From Strigamia acuminata (lineage: Eukaryota > Arthropoda > Chilopoda > Geophilomorpha > Linotaeniidae), in the NCBI GenBank assembly GCA_949358305.1, contig OX442314.1, positions 21,135,060-21,199,059 on the forward strand: a stretch of DNA of 64,000 bases, written 5' to 3'. Below the pieces are notes generated by a model. That model saw only the letters and a list, made by a program, of their open reading frames with translations, searched no databases and was not told the DNA's origin. Position numbers and translations under genes: made by a program. Shown one piece after another: positions 35,502 through 46,329 of the stretch. Within the stretch, counting starts at the first letter, position 1. The number at the start of each line of letters is the position of its first letter.

Positions 35502-36509
35502 GTAATAACTTATTTCTATTCCTGAATAATGTTTTTTATTTACATACCCTAAAAATCACCATTAAAATAAACTTTTATAATTGAAAAAATCAATTTAAAG
35601 TTTAAATGAGTGTGGAATTAATATATGTCTAGTTTTGGCTTGTGTTCTAAGGTAGATAACTGTAATATTCTTCCATATTCATTATTGTGTGATTCATCTG
35701 AGTTTCTTTTGCAAGATCAAGTCCTCTGGCATTTCCAACCGACACTGCATTGCACTTTATTGATGAAATGTTTTGAGATAGCATAACATTAGGCAAGGCC
35801 TGTGATTGGGTCACATGACATAAATGACCAAGGGAAAAGGCTATCGGAGGAATTGAAAGGTGTCACAAACAGAAACCTAAAAAGCGGAAATTAAACAAAA
35901 CGCTAAAGAAAATGGTCAAGTGCAAATGTAACAAAAATAACTTTATTTGCTGATTTTTTTAAAAGGCTTTTCCAGCATTAGAGCGGTTTGTAGATGCGAT
36001 ACTCGATTTTAAAATGTAGCTCTGCAAGTCTGCATATCTATTTAAATTTTATGACAGTAGAGTGCGCGATACGAAAAATGGCGTAATATGAACGTGGAAA
36101 AGCCAAGGCGCCATTATTTTATCTGCAACTTGTTTTCTGATTGAGTAAACCCCATAAATAGGGTAAGGGGTGCTGAGACGAAGTTGATGTGAGTGATGGT
36201 CTCCGTGTGAGAGAATGACACAGCGTTCATGTGGAAAAGTGAGATTTAAGCAACAATGAAAGGGCGCCATTCGTTGCGTCAAAACTCGCGAACAACAGAA
36301 ATGATATTTCCATGTATAAAACTCTTGGGAGAGTTATTAGTTTGATTGATGTAAACATTTCGAAATGGGGTGAAAATGTGAGCAAACTTTAACCACATTT
36401 CCTTTCAATTAGAGACTGAATTTATTGATGAAGTTCTGCGCTCTTCCTAAGATTGATGCTTTCGGTTATCAGCCAAAGTGTCGCAAATGTGGATGATAAG
36501 AGGAGCGTG

Positions 36510-36544
36510 TGACGTCATTCTCCGGATGTTGTTTCCATGGCGAC
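36510..36544. promoter_or_regulatory. CRE plus X-box-like site upstream of tryptophan hydroxylase
   Basis: TGACGTCA (36510-36517) is followed 13 bases later by GTTTCCATGGCGAC (36531-36544), which fits the RFX X-box except for one base. It lies about 550 bp upstream of the proximal ATG. Confidence 0.4.
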
Positions 36545-36981
36545 CTGGCTGATACACCGTACTCGGGATTTATCACCGCTGACATGTGCATTGTTTCGGT
36601 CATAGAGAAACATTGTTGGAGTTAAGGAGCTAATGATTTATTTCGAATTAGTTTTTCTTGTTTTTAATGCAAGTTGTAATTAATTTTTAACTTTGTTATA
36701 GTTGACTTGATTCAAAATAAATTTTAAAAAATGAAGTTGATGAAGATGTAAGCCAAAGCTGAAGCATTGTTGCGTTTAACTTTTGACTTTTCCATTAGAT
36801 GTATAAATATTTTATGAGTTTATTCGTGAAAGTTCGAGAAGTTAATTGTTATATTAAAACCAATCAAAACAGTAGGGAAAAAAAGAGTAATATTAAGCTA
36901 AGTCTGCATTTTCTTTTATAAAATTGTAAATATACGGTAGTACAGTATTGATACATCATTGATAAAATGAAGCCAAAGCAT

Positions 36982-37018
36982 TTACGTCATTGGAAGAAAT
37001 CTAGTACTGCGCATGCGC
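36982..37018. promoter_or_regulatory. Proximal promoter motifs of tryptophan hydroxylase: CRE-like and NRF1
   Basis: TTACGTCA (36982-36989) and the palindrome TGCGCATGCGC (37008-37018), the NRF1/Ewg consensus, lie 70-110 bp upstream of the ATG at 37090. The position suits a TATA-less core promoter. Confidence 0.5.
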
Positions 37019-37089
37019 TGCCTCCCTTCAATTCTTTATCAAAACTCCACAGTTAACGCTCAGGAGAATAAAGTCAGTTATATGAAATA

Positions 37090-40000
37090 ATGAGTGGTTC
37101 AGGCAAAGGATTATTAGGGTTATGGCTATATAGAAGAGGAGATTCAGAATGGTCATTGAAAGAAGACACTGAAAAAAAGGTATTAACATTTTTTAAATAT
37201 ATGTTTCTTATTTAAACAAATTAACTACCAATGTGACGCGCACCGCAAAGCTCTAAAAGTTCGCGAAATGTTAAATATGAAGAAAAATTCAAAAAATTTA
37301 CAAAACATAAATGAGATACCATTCGTGATGTTTAAGGTTTTGCAGATTTTTTACATTTATGAAAAAGATCTCCCATTTCGTAAAGTCACAGAAAACGCAT
37401 GTACCTGCTTCAGACTTTTCTTTTTGAGCATTAGGAGCTACAGTAGTTAGTTTTATGAATGGAAATTAGATCTACTATATCAGCGATCACCATAAAGTTT
37501 ATCAATAATCAAAGTTTTGCCGTTGTTAGAGCCTGACCGTGCGAAAGGGCTAAGTTTGTATGTTATTTCTTGATAATTTTAGAAAAAATTGTCCTCGAAA
37601 CTTTCATTTTTTAGTTTTAGTGCCAACAATTGCACACTGTAAGCTCTAAATTCCTGCCGCGCAGAGCGGTGCTTTCCTCGCATACTTCCAATGCTGATCC
37701 TGGCAATTTAAAATTTACTCCGTAATTGTTTATTTATTTAGGCTAACTATTATCTCGATGAACTTTAGTGTATTTTGTTAATGTCTGAATTAGATTCAAA
37801 TAGTGATTACGGGAAAGGTGGATTCGGTCATTGGTGTTTATAATATTAGATGAATAAGTTGTCAACATGGTGGATATCCACCATGGTTGTTAATCAACAG
37901 CAATTGCATAAATTATTGCAGCAGGAACAAACTGTATTTCGAGACATTAATTTGCTCTGATGCGAGTTATTCCAGAGTTAGAGAATGATACATAAGATTT
38001 AAATCCTGAAATAAAATAATTAAATTGGTCTTGGGTAAATTATATTTCATTTAGGCTAAAATACGCCGCTGTGAAGATGATTCAGCTATACCAGAAGTGG
38101 TTCACGGTCCCGATCAATCGCATAGTGTTGTTTTTCCCTTGAAAGATCAAGTTGGTGGTTTATCAAGAGCGCTGAAAATATTCCAGGTAAGCTAAAAGCT
38201 ACTACTTTTGATTATGTTATCGCAATTTAGTAGAAAACTACGTTTCATTCAACATCCGCCAGCAAATCTCTCGTCATAACATCGGCATTTCAAATCCCAA
38301 TCACTTTCACTGCACACTCTACACATACTAATTTTCAGGAAAAGAATATCAATGTTTTGCACATTGAATCCCGAAAATCACGTCGCAGAGATTCCGAATA
38401 TGAGATCTATGTCGACGTTGAATGTGACAACTCTCGAATGGAGACATTGGTCGGAGCCCTTAAAAACCAATTGGCTGGAATCCATCTGAATGATTTCGAT
38501 GCAGGAAAATCATTCCCTTTGCAACAAACCCTATCAATTGATGAAAGTTTTGGTAAACTATTTAAAAATTAAAATCAATTCACACGAGAAAACGAGATGT
38601 TGATTATTCTGTTTAGAGGATTCCGGCATGCCATGGTTCCCAAAGAAATTACAAGATTTTGACATATGTGCTAACCGTGTTCTTATGTACGGTGCTGAGT
38701 TGGATGCTGATCATCCGGTAAAAGTTTACTAAACCAAACAAAAACGTATAAAAACCACTACCAATACTCCAAATTATCTTTTCAGGGTTTTAAAGATACT
38801 ATATATAGACAGCGGAGGAAATATTACGTCGATATTGCCACTAATTATAAGCAGTTGAGTGGAATGATTCTAAAAATTATAAATTTTATTTCTAAAAATC
38901 GGTATTGCGTTGCAGAGGCCAACCGATTCCAAGAGCGGTGTATACCGAAGAAGAAATCAATACTTGGAGGACGGTTTTTCGCGAATTGACCAAATTATAC
39001 CCGACGCATGCTTGCAAGGAATACTTGTCCAATTTGCAACTTTTGATAAAGCATTGTGGATATCGGTTTGTCTGTTTTCGATATTAATTGTCTTCATCAT
39101 TAAATATCGGGGAAACTTTAGTTTTGTTAATTTGCAACATCTCGCTGCTTGGACGACCTTTTTTTGTCGCATTATTAACACGTTAAATGTGTTTGGCTAC
39201 TCTCTCGACTCCTTTGTTATTCATTAAATTTAAATTGTGTAATTTGATGTGTTTCAGTGAAGACAACATTCCTCAGTTAGAAGACATCAGCAATTTTTTA
39301 AAACGTTAGTGTTGCTAACTATAATATTTTCGTTCTGCATTAAAATCTATTTTGTTTTGGATATTTTAATATTTCATTAGAGAGAAGTGGCTTTTTATTG
39401 CGACCTGTTGCTGGATATTTATCATCGCGGGACTTCTTAGCAGGACTAGCGTTTCGCCTTTTCCACTGCACCCAATACATTCGCCACAGCTCCGATCCAT
39501 TTTACACGCCTGAACCGTAAATAAATATTAATTAGTTTCAAACTTTTCTTAATAAGAGAAATTCGGTATTAGTGATTGTTGTCACGAACTCCTTGGCCAC
39601 ATGCCAATGTTAGCAGATCCAAGTTTTGCCCAGTTCTCTCAAGAAATTGGGTTGGCTTCTCTCGGCGCTTCGGACGAAGAAGTGTCAAAAATGGCCACGG
39701 TTTGCGATTTCATTTGTAAAATCTACATAAATATCTCGCTTTTTAAACTGTTGCTGTTTATATTTGTTGATCTAGGTTTATTTTTTCACCATCGAATTCG
39801 GCTTGTGCAAACAAAGTGGTGAACTGCGCGTGTTCGGTGCGGGATTGCTTTCTTCAGTTGCAGAATTAAAGGTATAAATAAATTCATTTCTCGTAAAAAT
39901 AAATTTTGTTTAATTATTTCTTTAAACATTTACAGCATGCATTGTCTGACAAAGCAGTAATCCTCCCATTTGAACCCGAAAGAACTTGTCAACAAGAATG

Positions 40001-40327
40001 TTTAATTACCACTTTTCAAGATGTCTATTTTCATTCAGATTCTTTTGAAACTGCAAAAGACAAAATGAGGTACGTACTTTTTAGAATTTTATGTTTTACT
40101 AGATTAGTTATTTACTTGTTATAACACACGATTTTTTTCTCATCAGGGGATTTGCTGACACCATCACAAGGCCTTTTGGCGTCCGTTATAATCCCTACAC
40201 TCAAACTGTGGAAGTTTTAAGTTCAACTCAAAAAATTGCGAGCATCGTCAGTGAACTCAAAGGAGATTTATGTATCGTTACGAATGCTTTAAGAAAAATC
40301 CAAGAACATGATAATGAGCGTGAATAA
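37090..40327 (+). CDS. TPH: Tryptophan hydroxylase (serotonin synthesis)
   Basis: Iron- and tetrahydrobiopterin-dependent enzyme making 5-hydroxytryptophan, the rate-limiting step to serotonin. Exons: 37090-37179, 38055-38186, 38339-38552, 38617-38717, 38786-38853, 38916-39065, 39258-39304, 39381-39516, 39573-39699, 39776-39871, 39936-40069, 40147-40327 (491 aa; human TPH2 490). Residues about 50-140 form an ACT regulatory domain ([19 protein letters not shown]). The catalytic core shows [31 protein letters not shown] with the two iron-binding His, and [10 protein letters not shown] with the iron-binding Glu. [13 protein letters not shown] near the C-terminus is TPH-type rather than phenylalanine- or tyrosine-hydroxylase type. 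A second candidate first exon lies at 35382. The stop codon sits at the edge of a tandem duplication. Confidence 0.95.
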
Positions 40328-41120
40328 ATTCTCCGAACAATATTTAAACTTAAATCCTGATACTGCATGGGTCCAAAATACTAAAATCTGGATTTTATTA
40401 AATAATTGATTAATATTCGTAGTTTAGAATTAGGTGAATCAAAAGTAGAAGTTTGCATGCGTGGGGTACCTTGTTTGTCAAGTGTTTTTTCTGTAACTTA
40501 CACCGAATAATCACCATAATTATTCTAAGTAGATTAGCGACAATTAAAAATAATAAACACGCTAAATTAAGCATATCATATTCTGACTGTGTAAAACTTA
40601 TAAACGTTTTGTATGTTGTTCATATTGTGTGTAATTAAATGATTCGTGTCATGGCTAAGATGTTTCAATCTAATTTGCACAAAACAAACACTTCGATGAG
40701 CAGTAATAGCAATTTGCTTTGATAAAGCAAGTTTATTATTTGACACAAGCGGCTTTTCAACGTGACAATAGAGCATTTGATTGGAGCAATTTACACATTA
40801 AGTTTTTAAAACATTACTTATCAAACTAAAATCGTCATAATCATAATAATTACAGTACGAAAATAAATCCAAAAAAATCTGAACTAAATTGAGTAGGTGT
40901 GATGAAACGAAAATGTAATCTTTTTAACAATTAGTAATCCATTTATCTCGGCCACTTTTTCAATAATTACGTGATGCAAATGGTCGTAACAAATCTGAAG
41001 ATTGAATTAGTTACATTTTGTCTACATGTTTATGTACAATCAATCCTCAAAACAACTGTCACAACAATTTTTGTATCAAGCATTACCATTACTATATATA
41101 TACGGTATATATACGGTACC

Positions 41121-41763
41121 CAGGGTGTCCCAAAAGTCTGAACCTCCCCAAGTAATTTCCAAAATACTTGAGATATCAGAAAACTGAAGAAAAACTCATA
41201 GGAGAAATCTTTCATTGCGAATCTGATGGGATCCTCAAATTTGACCTCAAAGGTCAAGTTTTGAGAAAAAAAGGTTTGAAATGTTAGTCTACTCAGCTTT
41301 GTAACCTAAAACTATCATGTGGAATGTACTTCCAAAATAAATTATTTCCTTTCTTTTGTGTTTCCTCTCTTCTACTTACAAGTATGACCCAATAAACTGT
41401 CCTAATTGAGGATTAGCTTGATGCCTCAATAGTTTTAAGTTACAAAGCTGAGTTACAAAGCTGAGTAGACTAACATTTCAAACCTTTTTTTCTCAAAACT
41501 TTTCCGTAAGAAATCATTTTTTTAAGAACAGTTCTAAACTAATTAGATGGGTCTCTACAACTTTGTAATTGGAAATTTTGCTCTAACCTGATTCGTTTAG
41601 AAGTTAGCAAGTGAATGACCTTGAAAATGAACTTTGAGGTCAAATTTGAGGATCCCATCAGATTCGCAATGAAAGATTTCCCCTATGAGTTTTTATTCAG
41701 TTTTCTGATATCTCAAGTATTTTGGAAATTACTTGGGGAGGTTTAGACTTTTGGGACACCCTG
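41121..41763. mobile_element. Foldback MITE with long terminal inverted repeats
   Basis: A 643-bp element starting CAGGGTGTCCCAAAAGTCT and ending in its complement. The outer arms (about 135 bp, 41121-41255 and 41629-41763) differ at only a few bases. A second inverted pair (about 41256-41313 with 41432-41502) lies inside, so most of the element folds into a hairpin. It encodes no transposase and is absent from the matching place in unit B. TA-rich flanks suit a Tc1/mariner-type MITE, but a clear target duplication is not visible. Confidence 0.88.
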
Positions 41764-41899
41764 TATATTAGTTATTCGAATCAATAAAAATTCTTGTTCA
41801 AGATATTGCCAAAAATGTGGCATGACTGGTGCACAATAAATGTGTGAATAAAAATACAAATATTCATATTTCGTCTTAAAGCCAATTCCCTTATACTAT

Positions 41900-44800
41900 T
41901 TATGAAACCAAAAGTGCAGCATCACCAGCTGAATGCATAATTTCGTTTTCACTACGCAGAAAATCTATCAAAATATCCACACTGCTGTTGGTACCTGTAA
42001 GTACATTTACTTCGGTCCAGTTCCACACGGTTGCCATAATTAAACAAAACACCATCCCGACGGTCAGAAGTACTCGTAAAATTCCAAGCAGAGCCTAAAG
42101 ACATTAAACTAATTAATATGAATACTTAAATTCTAAAGAAAATTCAATACTTGTAAGCCGTAAGGAAGTTGCAAATGCACGGTTCCAAAAACAACGCAGA
42201 ATAACAATGCAAAAGCAACGTAATATACGATACGATCGTTCCGTAACCTTCGAAAATCACCAACTATTACTCGTCCGGTTTCTTCTAAAGCACTTATTCG
42301 ATCAACAATATTAGTTTCTATATTTTTGACTGAAAATAGAAACACGTCAATGTAATACGTTAATATGAAAAACGAACGACGGATACTTTTATCAGAAGCA
42401 GATTTAGTGATATTTAATGTAGCAGAAACAGCTTCATGGTCTGAATATGATAAGCCCAGGTCGGGAATTTTGTCTAGCGGCAAACTGAACGCTAAAACTT
42501 TAACCTCGGCACCTTAAAATAAATGTTATGTAATATTAATAAGAAAAAAAAGGATAGTTTTTAAACGTTTTGGTTTACCATTATGATAATTATATAAAAT
42601 GTAATCTATTCGTCTCCCGAATTGGTTTTCTTTAAGAGTTGAAGGTAAAGTGTACGAGTTTCTTTTAGTTTCACTAGTAGCTCCATTTCCTTCATCCTTC
42701 CTTTCGCACTGCTGGAAAGTGTCCAGTAAATTGGCATTGTAGCAAATAAGGCGATAAGGAACGTCAACAGTTTCAGCGTTAAAGTCACCCGTTACGATGA
42801 CTACATCACAGTTAGATGATGTGGAGGATACAAACCGGCTAAACTCGAATGCTTGACACACCCTGTGCGAAAGATATTCATCGTTCCTGCGATTATACAC
42901 AGCATGAAGCTGGAAAAGAAAGAAAACAATTTTTAAATAAATAATAAAATGACGTAATAATTGGGATTGGAAAATCGAAGAACTGAATACAATTTTTACT
43001 CGCATGTAGTATTTGGGTTCATAAATGTATTTAACTAAAAATTCCTAAGAAGGGCTAACAAGGGCTAACAAGGGGGAGGGAGGGCCTGCAAACCTATCTT
43101 TACTGTTTTTTAGTACAAAACCATTTTTTGGGGCGGCTTGTCGCGGTACACTGTTATCGCGGTAAATAATGTCGCTAGATGTGCGCCCCCCTTCTTAAGC
43201 AATAAAATGGAATTTTTTAAACATACATCCATTTTTTAAGCACAAACATTTAACTCTTGTTTTCTTTTTTACATAAATAATGGTAAATATACTCTTTGTG
43301 TGGAAAAATACTTAATTACAAACTCGTACATGTGCGGTGTAGAAGTTGATATGTATTCCTTGATAGATAATTCTGGCAAGCCCCACTCCTTTGCCACCAA
43401 ACCAATCCCCATGTCTTATTCGATGGGGATAACCATTTAGGGGCCAGGTTTGGAACGAAGCATCTATAATTCGTCCTTTCGAAAAAATGCACAGACCAGA
43501 GCCTAAACATCCACTATAATAAAAAATAAATAAAAAAATCTAATAAAAATACAACTACACAAACCACCAAACAACCAAATTAAAAAACATTACCTCCTGA
43601 AATAATATGAATAGGGCATGGACGGAAACACTTTCTCGACTATCGTTGCATAATCCGAATAACTCCACACCTAATCGTTAAACAAGTAAATATAAAAAAC
43701 TACATTTTTGGAAAAAGGCTTTTAAATTGGTTTTTCAAATTGCCGTGTACGCGCCAAAAATCGCACACTAATGAACTTTTTCACATTAAAATTGAAAAAC
43801 AAAATGTATGGCAGATAAATATAAGCAGATAAATCAAGATTTCAGAATTTATTGGAACCTTTTTAATGTTGAAAATATCAAAATTCGCATTGGGCGAACA
43901 TTTTGGCATCCATTAAAAAACACGGGTTCCGCCATGGGTGGCACTCCGATTTGATTACATTTTGCCGTAAATCGGCATTTTCTCCCTTTGAACTACTTTT
44001 AATACCAACTTTATCATATTAATTGGAAAGTAGACCAAAAACTGCATCAGAAAAGTCTACCTTCCAATCTTATGATTAATTTTTTAATTCATTTCTTTCA
44101 AAATTACATAAACCGGAAGTTGAAACACAAACATTCAAGTCAAAACTGGAAGTTGCAACACACAAACATTCAAGTCAAATTAAATAAAAGCCTTTAAAAA
44201 GAAAAAAAGCCGTTTAAGTTCAACATGACCATTACACGGAACCAGAAGTGGTATTGTATGTAGTAAATTGTACGCAATTTACTCATAAACAACAATAATA
44301 AGTACTCCATAATATTTAATATAGAAATTTGTACGCAAATTACTCAGGATAAAAAACACGGTGTAGTTATCCAAATCAATGACCAACCAAAGTTGAAGCG
44401 ATGCAGAAAAGCCAACCATTCGCCTCGGATGATAATTAATTATACAAATTACACCCTTATAGAACCATGGAACCAATCAGGACGCTAAATCAGACCGATT
44501 CAAGATGACACCTTTATTTCCAGATAAAGGAAAGTTTACCTATTATCTGGACCGATAGAACCGCATCATGAAATAATACAAATTTAGGGCTTTGGCCATG
44601 TTAAATGCATAGTTTAATTTGTAACATTAAATTGGCCATTTGTCGGTCTAGTCATTTATATAAATTTAATCAATTGTAATAAATGTTAACCGATTTGAGA
44701 AAACTCCTGACTCCATATTTCATTTTATCTCACACATTTAAGTTCACTTGTTTTAGCTAAAAAACTATATCGCGATATGGTAAGTGAAAATTAGCACAGG

Positions 44801-45214
44801 TACGCTATCGTCACAAATATGACATGAAATGTGGAATTTAGATTTATGGTATTTTATTGCTTACTTCTTGCAGCGCAACTAGATCGTAGCCTCCTCTAGC
44901 TAATTCGGTCGCTATAGCAACAATGCGTACTTTTCGATCTGGACTTATCACTGGAATACCTCTGAAATTTAAAACAAAATACTTTAAAATAAAATTTAAA
45001 AATTAATTAAAAATTTAAAAAAAATAGGCACAACACCAACACCAAAGCGATCCTTTTAAAATAATAAAAATAATAAATAATAAATAAACGTAGAATATTT
45101 TAAGTATGTTAGTTGAGTTCTGGCTTAACCTTAAAATATAACCCAGCAGCATATGCCCCATGTCAATAAAACTTACCCACAATTTAGTGTGAATACACGT
45201 AACTGTACTTCCAT
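41900..45214 (-). CDS. SMPD2: Neutral sphingomyelinase, SMPD2 family, copy A
   Basis: Membrane-bound Mg-dependent phosphodiesterase that cleaves sphingomyelin or lyso-PAF to ceramide or a monoacylglycerol. Exons (minus): 45214-45177, 44961-44865, 43670-43594, 43513-43330, 42909-42579, 42512-42387, 42329-42151, 42094-41900 (408 aa). Catalytic motifs of the DNase-I-like fold are present: LQEVW (Glu), GDFNAE (Asp/Asn) and SDHEA (Asp/His). Two C-terminal hydrophobic segments follow (YYVAFALLFCVVFG and LLTVGMVFCLIMATV). The N-terminal NCWGIP motif reads NCGGIP here. The ancestral exon 6 donor is AT instead of GT, and a GT six bases on keeps frame. Intron 2 is 1.2 kb against 122 bp in copy B. Confidence 0.9.
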
Positions 45215-46170
45215 TCTCACGGCACTGCGACTACCCTATTTCTACAGTATCTGATAAGATAAATAAACTCAACGTAGCCAAATTAAAAAATCCATCTGGC
45301 AGCATGATAAACGAATAAATACTCCGAACAATATTTAAACTTAAGTCCTGATACTGCATGGGTCCAAAAATACTAAAATCTAGATTTTATTAAATAATTG
45401 ATTAATATTCGTAGTAAAGAATTAGGTGAACCAAAAGTAGGAGTTCGCATGTATGGGGTAAATTGTTTGTCAAGTGTTTTTTCTGTAACTTACACCGAAT
45501 AAACACCATAATTATTCCAAGTAGATTAGCGACAATTAAAAATAATAAACAGCTAAATTAAGCATAACATATTCCGACTGTGTAAAACTTATAAAACGTC
45601 TCTTATGTTGTTCATACTGTGTGTAATTAAATGATTCGTGTCATGGCTAAGATGTTTCAATCTAATTTGCACAAGACAAACACTTCGATGAGCAGTAATA
45701 GCAATTTGCTTTGAAAAAGCAAGTTTATTATTTCACTCAAGCAGCGTTTCAACGTGACAATAGAGCATTTGATTGGAGCAATTTACAAGTAAATTTTTAA
45801 AACATTACTTATCAAACTAAAATCGTCAAAATCATAATAATTACAGTATGAAAATTAATCCAAAAAATTCTGAACTAAATTGAGCAGGTGTGATGAAACT
45901 AAAATGTAATCTTTTTAACAATTAGTAATCCATTTATCTCGGCCACTTTTTCAATAATTACGTGATGCAAATGGTCGTAACAAATCTGAAGATTGAATTA
46001 GTTACATTTTGTCTACATGTTTATGTACAACCCTCAAAACAACTGTCACAACAATTTTTGTATCAAGCATTACCAGAATAATCGCAGCTTTCTCCTAAAT
46101 TAGTACACAAGTAAATAAATAAGAATTAAAAATAATTAAAAGTGTAGATAAGATATGCAATTATTATATG

Positions 46171-46202
46171 TATGTATATATATATATATTTATATATATA
46201 TT
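46171..46202. repeat. TA microsatellite
   Basis: An (AT)n tract at the place where unit A holds the foldback element. Confidence 0.85.
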
Positions 46203-46329
46203 TTAGTTATTCGAATCAATAAAAATTCTTGTTCAAGATATTGCCAAAAAATGTGGCATGACTGGTGAACAATAAATGCGTGAATAAAAAATACAAATAT
46301 TTATATTTCGTCTTAAAAAGCCAATTCTC

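Larger units (their letters stand above)
40322..45312. repeat. Tandem segmental duplication, unit A
   Basis: The unit starts at the last codons of tryptophan hydroxylase (GAATAAAT) and ends about 100 bp upstream of the SMPD2-A start codon. It aligns to unit B (45313-49361) through the gene 3' flanks, all eight SMPD2 exons and the promoter flank, at roughly 90-95% by eye. It is longer than unit B because of a foldback element at 41121-41763 and an extra 1.1 kb in SMPD2 intron 2. Confidence 0.9.

Noticed and set aside
42121-42130. Possibility that SMPD2-A is a pseudogene
   Set aside because: All eight exons keep phase, catalytic motifs are intact, and the lost donor has an in-frame replacement.
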